The notes: generated from the sequence alone by a model not told the origin. A stretch of 64,000 nt of DNA from Novosphingobium jiangmenense (GCF_015694345.1 NZ_JADQDC010000007.1:62001-126000), one strand, 5' to 3'. Positions 1 to 9,036 are shown, counted from the first letter of the stretch. Numbers and translations are program-made.

Positions 1-2
1 TT

Positions 3-275
3 GCAAAAGGCGGGGATGCCGATGGCCCCGAGGTGATCGATCGCCTTGTCATTCCGGGCCGGCCGGAACGGGTCTGGACGGCCTCGCGGATCGACACCCG
101 CCACACCCACGGCACCGGCTGCACGATGTCCAGCGCCATCGCCACGTTGCTCGCCAGCGGCGCATCGCTTGAAGAAGCAGTCGAGGACGCCCGCGAGTTT
201 GTTCGCGCCGCCCTGCTTGCCGCGCCCGGCTTCGGCAAGGGCCATGGCCCGCTCGGCCATCAGGCGATGCGCTGA
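3..275 (+). CDS. thiD: Hydroxymethylpyrimidine/phosphomethylpyrimidine kinase, C-terminal fragment
   Basis: The frame is open from the window edge to the TGA at 273-275, so only the last 90 residues are visible. ThiD phosphorylates hydroxymethylpyrimidine (phosphate) in thiamine biosynthesis in the cytoplasm. The family signature is clear: the stretch THGTGCTMSSAIA is the anion-hole and catalytic loop of the ribokinase-like fold (conserved GTGC with the general base region), preceded by a strand containing RIDTRHTH and followed by the usual C-terminal helix and the motif GKGHGPLGH. The 5' part lies outside the window. The stop overlaps by 16 bp the end of the convergent acetyltransferase gene. 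Assignment to ThiD rather than another small-molecule kinase rests on the GTGCTMSSA and GHGPLGH motifs. Confidence 0.85.
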   Translation, partial: AKGGDADGPEVIDRLVIPGRPERVWTASRIDTRHTHGTGCTMSSAIATLLASGASLEEAVEDAREFVRAALLAAPGFGKGHGPLGHQAMR

Positions 276-775
276 TCCCACTCCTCGCGGGTCAGCGCGA
301 AATAGACGCTGTCGCACCATTCCTCGCCGACCAGCCAGGTCCGTGCGGCACGATGCGTTTCGGTAAAACCCAGTCGTTCCAGCAGCCGGATCGACGCCTT
401 GTTGCGCGGATCGACGTCAGCCTGGATGCGCGGCAGGTGGTGGACGGTAAATCCGCGGGCGACCACTGCGCCTACTGCCTCGCGCGCGAAGCCCTGCCCC
501 CATACCGTCGGATCGAACATGTAACCGAGGTCCGGAAAGCGGTAGAACCCCGCCTTCCCGATAACCCGGCTCTCATGCTCGACGATGAAGTCCTCACCCT
601 CCAGTAGCGGGATCTCCGCCATGTTGCCGAGGAACTCTGCCGTAGCCGCCTCATCGCCATGTGGCGGAGTGGACCAGTAGGCCATCGCACGCGGCTGGCG
701 CATGATTCCATGCATTGCCGCCAGATCATCCTGGGGGCGCACGGGGCGCAACAGCAACCGCGCGGTCCGGATCAT
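260..775 (-). CDS. GNAT family N-acetyltransferase (RimJ/RimL type)
   Basis: A 171-residue single-domain acetyltransferase that would move an acetyl group from acetyl-CoA to an amine; the substrate is unknown. The N-terminus (TARLLLRPVRPQD) is the usual first strand of RimJ/RimL-type GNATs. The acetyl-CoA pyrophosphate loop is seen as VWGQGFAREAV near residue 90 (Q-G-x-A pattern), and the region NKASIRLLERLGF near residue 125 is the characteristic Asn-containing helix and turn. Length is normal. It lies 4 bp downstream of the LOG-family gene on the same strand, so the two are probably co-transcribed, and it runs tail-to-tail into thiD. It could equally modify a ribosomal protein, an antibiotic or a metabolite. 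Confidence 0.85.
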   Translation of the reverse strand: MIRTARLLLRPVRPQDDLAAMHGIMRQPRAMAYWSTPPHGDEAATAEFLGNMAEIPLLEGEDFIVEHESRVIGKAGFYRFPDLGYMFDPTVWGQGFAREAVGAVVARGFTVHHLPRIQADVDPRNKASIRLLERLGFTETHRAARTWLVGEEWCDSVYFALTREEWDQRIA

Positions 776-779
776 CGGA

Positions 780-1694
780 TCAGCAATCCAGGTCGTAAAA
801 CTTGACGATGTGGTCCCACGCTTCTTCCGCCGTTTCGACCGGCGTGAACAGTTCGATGTCCTCGAAGTTGATCACGCCCTCTTCGGCCAGCGCGCGGAAG
901 TTGACCACGCGGTTCCAGTAGTCGCCGCCGAACAGCAGGATCGGGATGGGCTTCATCTTGCCGGTCTGAATCAGCGTGAGCAGCTCGAAGAATTCATCGA
1001 ACGTACCGAACCCGCCCGGGAACACCGCCACCGCCCGCGCGCGCAAAAGGAAATGCATCTTGCGCAGCGCGAAGTAGTGGAACTGGAAGGAAAGGTGCGG
1101 CGTGACGTAGCCGTTGGGCGCCTGCTCATGCGGGAGGACAATGTTCAGCCCGATGGATTCCGCGCCCGCTTCATGAGCCCCGCGATTGGCCGCTTCCATG
1201 ATCGAAGGCCCGCCGCCCGAGCAGATCACGAACTGCCGCTTGCCGTCTTCCACAAGTCCGCACTTGCTGGCGGTGAACGCTAGCTTGCGCGCTTCCTCAT
1301 AGTACTTTGCCTTGGCGACGAGGCTCTCGATCACCGCCTTGCGCTCCGGCGTGGTTGCGGTCGCCAGCGCGGCATCGACCATTTCGGGCGAGGGAATGCG
1401 CGCCGAGCCGTAGACTACCAGCGTCGATCCGATGTCGGATTCGTCGAGCAGCATTTCGGTCTTCAGTAGTTCCAGCTGGAACCGCACCGGCCGCAGTTCC
1501 TCCCGCAGGAGGAAGTCGGTATCGCGGAAGGCGAGGCGGTAGGCGGGGTCCTGCTGCTGCGGTGTTGTCTTGGGGTGGTTCTCGACGAAACCGGCTTCCT
1601 GCTCGGCCTTGTAGAACTTGCGCTTGGTCAGCTCGTGCTGCTTTTCTTCTTCAGTCATGCGCACATAGGTCGGTCGCCGCGAGAGAAAGCGCAA
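780..1694 (-). CDS. LOG family (TIGR00730-like) Rossmann protein
   Basis: A 304-residue protein of the LOG/'lysine decarboxylase-like' family; members act as nucleotide 5'-monophosphate nucleosidases (cytokinin-activating type or PpnN-like). The diagnostic motif PGGFGTFDEFFELLT occurs near residue 225, after the nucleotide-binding GGGPSIMEAANRGA near residue 160. It is longer than the roughly 190-residue plant-type LOGs because of a charged N-terminal extension of about 100 residues, as in the longer bacterial group. The start at 1694 gives a leader (MRFLSRRPTYVRMTEEEKQ) with a second Met at residue 13 that could be the true start. True lysine decarboxylase activity is not expected. It precedes the acetyltransferase gene on the same strand. 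Confidence 0.85.
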   Translation of the reverse strand: MRFLSRRPTYVRMTEEEKQHELTKRKFYKAEQEAGFVENHPKTTPQQQDPAYRLAFRDTDFLLREELRPVRFQLELLKTEMLLDESDIGSTLVVYGSARIPSPEMVDAALATATTPERKAVIESLVAKAKYYEEARKLAFTASKCGLVEDGKRQFVICSGGGPSIMEAANRGAHEAGAESIGLNIVLPHEQAPNGYVTPHLSFQFHYFALRKMHFLLRARAVAVFPGGFGTFDEFFELLTLIQTGKMKPIPILLFGGDYWNRVVNFRALAEEGVINFEDIELFTPVETAEEAWDHIVKFYDLDC

Positions 1695-1784
1695 GCCCTG
1701 TCACCACCGCTTCGGTCGACCAGCACTTGCCCCCGATCGCCGCTTCTGAAAAAGAATCTCGGATCTGATGTATTGGAGACACCC

Positions 1785-3407
1785 ATGGAATCGCGCCGCA
1801 CAGCCATGAAATTCGCTCTGGCAGGGTCGTTGCTGGGATCAGCGCGTCTCGATGCAGGCACTGCCTCCATGCCGACAACGACATCCAAGAAGCCCCGGTG
1901 GGCACGCGGCATCGAAGGGCAGCGCAAGGCTGACCTGGGCGACGGATGCTACCTCAATCCCATCCTTCCCGGTGACTATCCCGACCCGTCCGTGCTCAAG
2001 GACGGCGACGACTACTACATGACCCATTCGTCGTTCGATGCAGCGCCCGGCCTGCTGATCTGGCATTCGCGCGATCTGGTTAACTGGCGGCCATTGGGCC
2101 CGGCGTTGCGCAAGCCGGTCGGCACCGGTTTTGCCGTCGACATTGCCAAGCATGACGGACGCTATTTCATCTACATCCCGTTCATGAAGGCCCCATGGTC
2201 ACCGCCTCTGCCAAGCTTCGCCAACATCTACGTGATCCACGCGCCATCCATGGAAGGGCCATGGAGCGATCCCATCGATCTTGGCGTCGGCGGACTGATC
2301 GACCCCGGCCATGTCGTCGGCGAGGATGGGCACCGCTACCTGTTCTTCAACGACGGCAAGCGGGTTCGGCTGACCGCCGATGGCCTCGCCACCGCAGGCC
2401 CCGTCGAAGACGCCTACAAGGCCTGGCGCTACCCCGAGGACTGGATCACCGAGGCGTGGTCGCCCGAAGGCCCCAAGCTGTTCCGTCGCGGCGAATACTT
2501 CTATCTCGTCAACGCCGTTGGCGGCACAAGCGGTCCGGCAACCGGCCACATGATCGTCGCGGCACGCTCAAGGTCGATCCACGGTCCGTGGGAGCATTGC
2601 CCGCACAACCCGATCCAGCGCACGCTTTCGGCGGAAAAGCTGTGGTGGTCGCGCGGGCACGCCACTTGCGTGGAAGGCCCCGGTGGCAAGTGGTACATGG
2701 TCTACCACGGCTATGAAAATGGCTATCAGACGCTTGGCCGCCAAACCCTGCTTGAGCCGATCGAATGGACTGCTGACGGCTGGTTCCGCGCCACCGGGGG
2801 CGACCTGTCGAAGCCGCTGCCCAAGCCATCCGGCCAAGCCGTCCCGCACGGCATGCCCCATTCCGACAGCTTCATGCAGGATCGCCTCGGCACCCTGTGG
2901 AGCCTCCATGCCAGCCCGCCCGCCGAAGCAGGGCGCGTGAAAATCGTCGACAGCACTCTGACCCTCGCCGGCAAGGGCACGAGCCCGGCCGACTGTTCCC
3001 CGCTGACGCAGCAAGTTGGCGACAGGGCCTACCAGTTCGAAGTCGAACTGGAACTCATGGGCGAGGCCACGGGCGGCCTGCTCCTGTTCTTCGACGAGCG
3101 CCTGTTCCTCGGCATGGGCATCGACGGCAAGCGCATGACCACTTACCGCGGCGGCAAGGCCTCCTACTGGCCCGAGCCCGCCCCGGCTTCACGTCGCTTG
3201 TTCATGCGGATCACCAACGACGCCCAGATCGTCACCATGCATTACAGCCTCGACGGCAAGGCTTGGACGCGTCACGAGGTGCGCAGCGAGGTGTCGGGCT
3301 ACAATGCCAACACCGTCGACAACCTGCTGAGCCTGCGCCCGGCCCTCTTTGCGACTGGCAATGGCAGCGTCATCTTCCGCAACTTCCGGTACATGGCCCT
3401 GACATGA
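1785..3407 (+). CDS. Glycoside hydrolase family 43 protein with C-terminal lectin-like domain
   Basis: A 540-residue exported glycosidase, probably beta-xylosidase or alpha-L-arabinofuranosidase. The start is ATG 1785, preceded by GGAG at 1775-1778; the longer open frame upstream is ignored. The N-terminus (ESRRTAMKFALAGSLLGSA) resembles a Tat signal. The five-bladed propeller opens with NPILPGDYPDPSVL; the Asp near residue 67 is the expected general base, IDPGHVVGEDG supplies the pKa-modulating Asp, and EAWSPEGPKLF supplies the Glu proton donor. From about residue 360 a beta-sandwich of GH43 C-terminal type follows. It sits alone, convergent with the sulfur locus, so it is probably separate plant-polysaccharide cargo. 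The exact substrate cannot be read from sequence. Confidence 0.85.
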   Translation: MESRRTAMKFALAGSLLGSARLDAGTASMPTTTSKKPRWARGIEGQRKADLGDGCYLNPILPGDYPDPSVLKDGDDYYMTHSSFDAAPGLLIWHSRDLVNWRPLGPALRKPVGTGFAVDIAKHDGRYFIYIPFMKAPWSPPLPSFANIYVIHAPSMEGPWSDPIDLGVGGLIDPGHVVGEDGHRYLFFNDGKRVRLTADGLATAGPVEDAYKAWRYPEDWITEAWSPEGPKLFRRGEYFYLVNAVGGTSGPATGHMIVAARSRSIHGPWEHCPHNPIQRTLSAEKLWWSRGHATCVEGPGGKWYMVYHGYENGYQTLGRQTLLEPIEWTADGWFRATGGDLSKPLPKPSGQAVPHGMPHSDSFMQDRLGTLWSLHASPPAEAGRVKIVDSTLTLAGKGTSPADCSPLTQQVGDRAYQFEVELELMGEATGGLLLFFDERLFLGMGIDGKRMTTYRGGKASYWPEPAPASRRLFMRITNDAQIVTMHYSLDGKAWTRHEVRSEVSGYNANTVDNLLSLRPALFATGNGSVIFRNFRYMALT

Positions 3408-3553
3408 CAATCTGGGTCTGAGCGCCCGGCGGCGAACAGCCCATCGAGTGGCCTGTGGCCAGCTGCTGTTCTTGTTCGATTCACTGCTTCGCCCAGTCTC
3501 TACTTCGACGCGGAGCAAAGGAAGGTGCAGCACCTCGGTCTGCTTATGCTTGT

Positions 3554-3574
3554 GCAGCGGGCAGCGGGCAGCGG
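3554..3574. repeat. Three tandem copies of a 7-bp unit
   Basis: GCAGCGG is repeated three times head to tail (3554-3560, 3561-3567, 3568-3574) in the gap between the convergent GH43 and dioxygenase genes. No function is evident; it is a slippage-prone microsatellite-like tract. Confidence 0.7.
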
Positions 3575-3624
3575 GCATGAACTCAAGGCTCCCGGCCCGC
3601 ACCGCCTGTGAGTATCGGTATGAT

Positions 3625-3654
3625 GCGGGGCGGCATTGAGGGGTGCCGCCCCGC
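3625..3654. terminator. Bidirectional hairpin terminator
   Basis: A perfect 11-bp stem (GCGGGGCGGCA paired with TGCCGCCCCGC) with an 8-nt loop lies between the 3' ends of the GH43 gene and the convergent dioxygenase gene. There is no strong T tract on either side, so termination efficiency is uncertain, but position and stability fit a shared terminator. Confidence 0.55.
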
Positions 3655-3663
3655 TGCCTGCCC

Positions 3664-4617
3664 TCAGGCCGGCTGGTATTCGGTGGCCTTCTCCTTGCGT
3701 ACGGTGCGGCTGTGGCGACCGTCGATACCCACCGGCACTTCACCGGCGATGGTCGCGCGGCGCAGGGTGCGGCGCTGGAGGCCGAAGTCGGCGATGGCGC
3801 GGTGCTGGGTCGACTGGTTGTCCCAGAACGCCACGTCGCCCGGCTGCCAGCGCCAGCGCACGACGTTTTCGGGCCGGGTGATGTGATCCTGCAGGATCTG
3901 GAACAGACGTGAGGAATCCGCCTGGTTCAGCCCGACGAACTGCTTGACGAAATGCCCCAGCAGCAGGCTGCGCTCGCCCGAAACGGGATGGACGCGGACC
4001 ACCGGGTGCTCGGTTTCATAGACGGTCGAGGCGAAGACGTTCTTCTGGAACAGCTGCCGTTCTTTCTCCACCGCATCGCCTTTTGGCGCGTTCGAGAGAA
4101 CAGCTGCGTAGTCGTAGAGGTTGGTATGGACTGCCCAGAGGTTGTTCACCAGTTGGCGCAGCGTTTCTGGCAGGCTTTCATAGGCTGTCTCGCCATTTGC
4201 CCAGACGGTATCGCCGCCCGCTTCAGGGATGGTGATCGCGCGCAGGATCGAGCCCTTGGGATAGGCGTCGACGAAGGTCACGTCGGTGTGCCAGCTCGAG
4301 GCCGCGTAGCCTTCCTTGCTGTCGAGTTCGAGCAGGTAGCGCGAACCTTCTGCCACCGGCACGGTAGGGTGCGCCACCGGATCGCCGAACAGCGAGGCGA
4401 AGCCTTCGTGGCGCGCGTCATCCAGTTCCTTCTGGCCCCGGAAGAACACGACCTTGTGACGCACGACCGCGTCCTTTATAGCCTGGACGGTTATCGCATC
4501 GAGATCGCCCGAGAGCGTCACGCCCCGGATTTCGGCCCCGATCGTGCCGGTGATCGGCACGATCTCGAGCGGGGAGTTGGGGTCCTTGGCGTTGGCATAA
4601 GTGGTGATGGCATTCAT
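3664..4617 (-). CDS. TauD/TfdA-family Fe(II)/2-oxoglutarate dioxygenase, alkylsulfatase-like
   Basis: A 317-residue cytoplasmic dioxygenase. Members (TauD, AtsK, TfdA) couple 2-oxoglutarate decarboxylation to hydroxylation of a sulfonate, sulfate ester or ether, releasing sulfite or sulfate. The iron ligands are visible: H-x-D in SSWHTDVTF at about residues 110 and 112, and the distal His in TQHRAIADFG, with the 2-oxoglutarate-binding Arg in the following RTLRRATI. Length matches AtsK/TauD. It is the last gene of a leftward set TonB receptor - MFS - dioxygenase (36-bp gap to the MFS gene), opposite a sulfatase, which favours sulfate-ester scavenging over herbicide degradation. Alkylsulfatase activity is inference from context. 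Confidence 0.85.
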   Translation of the reverse strand: MNAITTYANAKDPNSPLEIVPITGTIGAEIRGVTLSGDLDAITVQAIKDAVVRHKVVFFRGQKELDDARHEGFASLFGDPVAHPTVPVAEGSRYLLELDSKEGYAASSWHTDVTFVDAYPKGSILRAITIPEAGGDTVWANGETAYESLPETLRQLVNNLWAVHTNLYDYAAVLSNAPKGDAVEKERQLFQKNVFASTVYETEHPVVRVHPVSGERSLLLGHFVKQFVGLNQADSSRLFQILQDHITRPENVVRWRWQPGDVAFWDNQSTQHRAIADFGLQRRTLRRATIAGEVPVGIDGRHSRTVRKEKATEYQPA

Positions 4618-4653
4618 GCGGGTTACTCCTGCGTGAGGTTGGGCCTGGGGGTG

Positions 4654-6015
4654 TTATTCGGCCGGCTGGAGCGCGGGGTCGGCGGCGGTGTCCAGATGGC
4701 GGCGAATGGCGTGATGCTGCGCGGCATCGAGCGCGAAGCCCGAGATGACGGCAGCGGAAATGGCGTGGGCGAGAGCGGGGCCGATTGCGAAGACCAGCAC
4801 CAATCCGTTCAGCGCTTGCGGGGTGTTGCTGACAGCCTTCGGATCAAAGCCGAACCAGGCGATCAGTGGCAGGGCGATCCCGGCGGCGAGCGCACCGCCG
4901 ATCTTGTCGGCCAAGGCGAAGACTGAATAGTAGAGTCCTGTCCGCTCCTCGCCGGTCTCGGCGCGGTGCTTGTCGGCCACGTCGGCGACCATCGAACGCA
5001 GCATGATGTTGCCCGAGCCCTGCGTCAGCCCCTGGGCAAAGGCGAGTGCAAGGACCAGCCAGAACCGGTCGGACGTGGTCAGCACCAGCGCGAGGTTGAT
5101 CAGCGCCTGGAACACTTCGGCGAGAATGGCAGCCCGGCGCTTGCCCAGAGCTACGCCGATGCGCTGCCAGATCGGCGCAGAAAGCATGCCGAAGGCGTAC
5201 TGGAACAGGAACAGCCCCGCGCCCCATTCCGGCCGTCCGAGGTAGAACGTCACGTAGAACAGCAGCAGCGTGGTGCGGATGCCTTGGCCGGCGCGGACCG
5301 CGGCATCCGAGGCGAGGACGCGCAGCAGCAGCGGATTGCCGAACACGGCCCGCGCAGCGGCCAGCGGCGAGAGCGGGACTGCCAGCAAGGGCGGCGCGCT
5401 GTCATCGCGGTTGGAGAGCGTCAGCCACAGCGCCGGGATGGCGGCGGCGAGGACAAGCGAGCCGAACAGCGTCAGTTGCAACTGCCCGTCGCCGGGCCGC
5501 AGATGCTGTGCCAGTGCGGCCAGTGCAAGTGCGCCGACCAGCGCGATGGATTGCCACAGCGTGAAGATCGAAGCCGCGCGGGTCCGGTCGTGATAGCCGG
5601 TGGCAATCTCCCCGCTCCACGCCAGCAGCGGCGTCGAGAGCAGCGCAAGGCCGATGTAGTATGCGGCGAGTGCTGCGACCAGCCACGCAAGGCCGAGACT
5701 GGCCGGCGGGAAGAACAGCATCGCACTGCCGGCAACGAACAGCGCGCCTCCGCCCGCCACCCACGGCCGCCGCCTGCCAAAGCGGCTCTGCGTGCGGTCG
5801 CTCAGCGCGCCGACCACCGGATCGAGCGCGCAGTTGAGCAACTGGCCGGCCAGATAAAGCGTGCCGACAAGAGTCAGCGGTACGCCATAGTCACGTGCAA
5901 GGATGGCGGGGAGCCAGGCCGCGACTGGCTGTGCGGCGGCGGTGACCGGCACGTAGATCGCAGCGAGGCGGTGATAGCTGCCCGAAGGCGAAGCGGCGGA
6001 GGATCGCGTGGTCAT
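4654..6015 (-). CDS. MFS / GPH-type (melibiose-like) transporter
   Basis: A 453-residue inner-membrane carrier with about 12 hydrophobic segments. The loop SDRTQSRFGRRRPWV near residue 75 is the hallmark of the glycoside-pentoside-hexuronide (GPH) cation symporter group, and GALSDRT is the MFS-type loop motif. The start at 6015 lies 10 bp after the stop of the TonB receptor gene, so it should be part of the same transcript. Its likely job is to bring across the inner membrane what the receptor has carried through the outer membrane, probably a sulfated or glycosidic compound. The substrate is inferred from neighbours only. Confidence 0.85.
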   Translation of the reverse strand: MTTRSSAASPSGSYHRLAAIYVPVTAAAQPVAAWLPAILARDYGVPLTLVGTLYLAGQLLNCALDPVVGALSDRTQSRFGRRRPWVAGGGALFVAGSAMLFFPPASLGLAWLVAALAAYYIGLALLSTPLLAWSGEIATGYHDRTRAASIFTLWQSIALVGALALAALAQHLRPGDGQLQLTLFGSLVLAAAIPALWLTLSNRDDSAPPLLAVPLSPLAAARAVFGNPLLLRVLASDAAVRAGQGIRTTLLLFYVTFYLGRPEWGAGLFLFQYAFGMLSAPIWQRIGVALGKRRAAILAEVFQALINLALVLTTSDRFWLVLALAFAQGLTQGSGNIMLRSMVADVADKHRAETGEERTGLYYSVFALADKIGGALAAGIALPLIAWFGFDPKAVSNTPQALNGLVLVFAIGPALAHAISAAVISGFALDAAQHHAIRRHLDTAADPALQPAE

Positions 6016-6025
6016 GCGCGGGGCC

Positions 6026-8425
6026 TCACAGTCGCGTCCGCAGCGTCACACCGTAAGTGCGAGGCTCGCCCACCTGCGCGGTGACCAAGCCGGTATTGGC
6101 GGGGGAGAGGTTGAGGAAGTAGTCTTCGTTCAGCAGGTTGCGCGCCCAGACCGACAGGTCCCACAGGCCGTCGGCGGTCTTCAGCCCGATGCGCGCATTG
6201 GCGATGCCGAAGCCTGGCACCTGCGCCCATGCCGAGTTGGTGGCGGAAGTGTTGAAGCTCGAGCGGTGGGCGTAATCGGCATGGGCATAGAGACTAAGTT
6301 CCCGCCCGCCGAGTTCGCCCAGCGGCACCCTGCCATCTGCCCCGACCGACCATGCAAACTTGGGCACCCCGGACAGAGGCTTGCCCGAAAGGTCCTGGAT
6401 GCCGCCGAGGTTGAGGTTCTCCACCGCCTGCGGCGCGTTGGCATATTCGACATATTTTGCATCGGTGTAGCTGGCCGATGCCGTGAACGAGAGGTTGTCG
6501 TTCGCCTCGAAAGCCAGATCGCCTTCCACCCCGCGCGAGCGCACTTTGGGGATGTTGGCGATGTATTGCCGCACGTTGACGGTGTTGGGCACCTGCTCGG
6601 TGATCGCGGACTGATAGTCGCGGATCTCGGTCCAGAAGGCAGCGGCGTTGAACGTGGCGCGACGGTTCAGGAACTGCGACTTGAAGCCCAGCTCGAAGGC
6701 ATCGACCTTTTCCGGCGCGACTTCGGGCTGAATGCCTGCGGGCAGGGCGGTGAGGTTGAGGCCGCCCGACTTGTTGCCCCGCGAATAGTTGCCGTAGAGG
6801 CTGGCATCGGCTGCAACCTTCCAGTTCAGCGTGACCAGCCCCGACAGACTGTTGTCGCTGAACTCAGTCGAAAAGCTGGTAACCGGATTGAACTGCGTGC
6901 GGATTGCGTTGATCGCCGTCACCTGTGCCGGGGTGAAGCCGGAAAGATCGGCACCATCGACCCAGAACTGACTGAACGCGCCCGACTTCTTCTCATGCGT
7001 CCAGCGCAGACCCGTCGTCAGGGTCAGGGCGTCGGACAAGTGCCAGTCGGTCTGGCCGAACAAGGCAAAGGTGCGCGTCTCCGGCGTCGAGGTGGAGTTG
7101 GCCTCGAAGCCATCGAGCGCGGCATTGGCAATGGTCTGGTTGGCTGCGGGCAGGTTCCACAGCGCCGCCGCCGAGCCATAGCGGGTGGCGCCATAACCCT
7201 TGACGATCTGCCAGAAGTAGTAGGCGCCGATCACGTAATCGACCGTGCGATTGCCCTTGGAGGCGAGCCGCAGCTCCTGGCTGAACTGGCGCTGGCGATT
7301 GGCCTGCTGGGCCTTGGTGGTGATTGGCAACGAAGTGCTGTCGCCATCGTTGGCCGGGTTCCAGTCCCACCAGCGATAGGCGGTGATCGATGCCAGTGCC
7401 GCGCCGCCGAAGTCCCAGTTGACCTCGCTCGAAACGCCATAGCCTTCCATGTTCGACTGGTAGTGGCTGTCGGCCTCGCCCACGCGGTCGAACGGCTTGA
7501 AGGCGGGCAGCGCATAGCTCGGGAAGCGCGCCGCGCGCTGCGCGAAGTTGTTGGGGATCGTCGCGCCGTTGAGATAGGTCGTGTGCAGGTCCGCGAAGAC
7601 CGAGAGGACGTGGTCCTGCTCCTGTTTCGCGTAGTCGCCGATGATCCGCACTTCGAAGTCCGGGTCGGGCGTAATCAGCAGTTGGCCGCGGATGCTCTCG
7701 TTGCGGTAGTTCTGGGCGCGGGTCCTCGTTGTCTTGTTGAACAGGAAGCCATCATTGCCGCTGATCGCGCCGGAGATGCGCACCGCCAGCAGATCGGGAG
7801 CGATACCCGCCGAAGCCGAAGCGCGGATCTGGCGGAAGCCGTAGTTGCCGATGCTCGCCTCGCCCGAGAACTCCGGCTCGAAGCTCGGCTTGCGCGAGGT
7901 GATGTTGATCACGCCCGAGGTGGTGTTCTTGCCGAACAGCGTGCCCTGCGGCCCGCGCAGCACCTCGATGCTCTGCAAGTCCACCAGGTCGAACTGCGAA
8001 AGGCCGACACGGCCATAATAGACGTTGTCGATGTAGAACCCGACGCCGTTCTCCAGCCCGTCGTTGGTCAGTGCAACGTTGGAGCCAAGGCCGCGGATGT
8101 TGATGTTGGTGTTGCGTGGGTTGAAGCTGAACACCTGCAGGCTCGGCACCTGCTGCTGGATCTGGCCGAGCGTGAAGTCGCCCCGCTTTTCCAGCGCATT
8201 GGCACTGATCACGCTGATCGCCACGGGCACGTCCTGGACGTCCTCGTCGCGACGGCGCGAGGCGGTGACGACGATGGCCTCACCGGCCTCTTCGGCAGCG
8301 GCTGCCGGAGCCTCGACGTCGGCAGGCTGCTCGGTGGCGGAGGCCGGAGCCGCGCCAAGCAGCGAGCCCAGCGCTACGCAGGCGAGGATCAACTGGCGCT
8401 GCTTGAAACAAAAAACCCTGTTCAT
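6026..8425 (-). CDS. TonB-dependent outer-membrane receptor
   Basis: A 799-residue receptor. The start is ATG 8425, with AGGGAAG about 9 nt upstream and a good signal peptide (LILACVALGSLLGAAPASA); upstream in-frame codons give an unlikely Pro/Arg-rich leader. After the signal come a TonB-box-like segment (EAIVVTASRR), a plug domain (DVPVAISVISANAL ... VLRGPQGTLFGKNTTSGVINI) and a 22-strand barrel ending in the typical terminal Phe-free sequence GVTLRTRL. It energises uptake of a scarce substrate through TonB-ExbBD. As first large gene of the receptor-MFS-dioxygenase set, it probably imports a sulfate ester or similar organosulfur compound. The family is certain, the ligand is not. Confidence 0.9.
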   Translation of the reverse strand: MNRVFCFKQRQLILACVALGSLLGAAPASATEQPADVEAPAAAAEEAGEAIVVTASRRRDEDVQDVPVAISVISANALEKRGDFTLGQIQQQVPSLQVFSFNPRNTNINIRGLGSNVALTNDGLENGVGFYIDNVYYGRVGLSQFDLVDLQSIEVLRGPQGTLFGKNTTSGVINITSRKPSFEPEFSGEASIGNYGFRQIRASASAGIAPDLLAVRISGAISGNDGFLFNKTTRTRAQNYRNESIRGQLLITPDPDFEVRIIGDYAKQEQDHVLSVFADLHTTYLNGATIPNNFAQRAARFPSYALPAFKPFDRVGEADSHYQSNMEGYGVSSEVNWDFGGAALASITAYRWWDWNPANDGDSTSLPITTKAQQANRQRQFSQELRLASKGNRTVDYVIGAYYFWQIVKGYGATRYGSAAALWNLPAANQTIANAALDGFEANSTSTPETRTFALFGQTDWHLSDALTLTTGLRWTHEKKSGAFSQFWVDGADLSGFTPAQVTAINAIRTQFNPVTSFSTEFSDNSLSGLVTLNWKVAADASLYGNYSRGNKSGGLNLTALPAGIQPEVAPEKVDAFELGFKSQFLNRRATFNAAAFWTEIRDYQSAITEQVPNTVNVRQYIANIPKVRSRGVEGDLAFEANDNLSFTASASYTDAKYVEYANAPQAVENLNLGGIQDLSGKPLSGVPKFAWSVGADGRVPLGELGGRELSLYAHADYAHRSSFNTSATNSAWAQVPGFGIANARIGLKTADGLWDLSVWARNLLNEDYFLNLSPANTGLVTAQVGEPRTYGVTLRTRL

Positions 8426-8429
8426 TGTG

Positions 8430-8609
8430 TTACTTCCCTGAACCAAAGCGTGCCGCTGCCTGGGAGCGACGACTAAAGATGGCGGGAACGGGCACGGCTT
8501 CGCGTGCAGTGTCGCCTGGGGCGACGCCGCAAAGGGCAACGATCGACTGTTGCAGGGACGCGGGATACCGGGCCAGATCCGCAAGGTCGGAGCTGGTAAG
8601 CGGTCGCAT
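8430..8609 (-). CDS. Small ORF (59 aa) directly upstream of the TonB receptor
   Basis: The frame starts at ATG 8609, preceded by a strong GGAGGA about 8 nt upstream, and encodes MRPLTSSDLADLARYPASL and onward, ending 4 bp before the receptor start codon. The first half is amphipathic and protein-like; the second half is Arg/Ala-rich and less convincing. No family is recognised. The good ribosome-binding site and the tight spacing suggest a translated leader ORF that could couple to the receptor or act in attenuation. It may also be chance: it is short, with no known homologue from memory. Confidence 0.4.
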   Translation of the reverse strand: MRPLTSSDLADLARYPASLQQSIVALCGVAPGDTAREAVPVPAIFSRRSQAAARFGSGK

Positions 8610-8991
8610 GACGCATTCCTCCGGGCGACGGCCCACGCGGACCGCGCCGAACTGGCGTTATGTGGGGGATTCGGACGTTGCCGCACCGCGCCCGGTCAGG
8701 GCGGCAGGTGGGTCAAGTGTGTCCGGTGGTTGCGCGCTTAGGCGTGCAGGATCATGTTGCGCATCGTATCACCTCTTGCTGGAGGGGAACACGATGCCTG
8801 GCGCCGTCGCCCCAGCATCGCGCGCTTTAGCGGTTGTTTACGCGGAGCAAGCTGCTTCCCATCAAATGCCGCGGATCAGGCCCCTTGCGTGCAGGCCGAC
8901 CTGATCGTCGAGAGCCCTGCGGGTTATTCTCTACCTATCTAGTTGAGTCTTCATGGTCAACCCGAGCGGCGCCATTTCACCGCAAAAGGAA

Positions 8992-9011
8992 AACTTCCCG
9001 ACGGGGAAGTT
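8992..9011. promoter_or_regulatory. 8-bp perfect hairpin in the sulfatase leader region
   Basis: AACTTCCC and GGGAAGTT flank a GACG loop. On the minus strand the stem is followed by a T-rich run (from the AAAAGGAAAA upstream), so it could be a weak leftward terminator, or a DNA operator; it lies 108 bp before the sulfatase start. Confidence 0.45.
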
Positions 9012-9015
9012 GAAT

Positions 9016-9036
9016 TGTCTATCGGTTTAATAGACA
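9016..9036. promoter_or_regulatory. Operator-like inverted repeat TGTCTAT-N7-ATAGACA
   Basis: A perfect 7-bp dyad (9016-9022 and 9030-9036) with a 7-nt spacer: the 14-bp centre-to-centre spacing suits a dimeric regulator. It sits 5 bp after the hairpin and 82 bp before the sulfatase ATG, in the shared region of the divergent sulfur operons. No regulator gene is adjacent, so the binding protein is unknown. Confidence 0.45.

Noticed and set aside
1575..1784. Longer N-terminus of the GH43 protein
   Set aside because: It overlaps the LOG gene, has no ribosome-binding site and would hide the Tat-like signal starting at ATG 1785.
3554..3574. CRISPR-like or regulatory repeat
   Set aside because: Three 7-bp units without spacers are a simple tandem repeat. 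No CRISPR array (regular repeats with unique spacers) was seen anywhere in the window.
6008..8476. 822-codon plus-strand frame across the TonB receptor
   Set aside because: Antisense shadow; no domain, no ribosome-binding site, while the minus strand has signal peptide, plug and barrel motifs.
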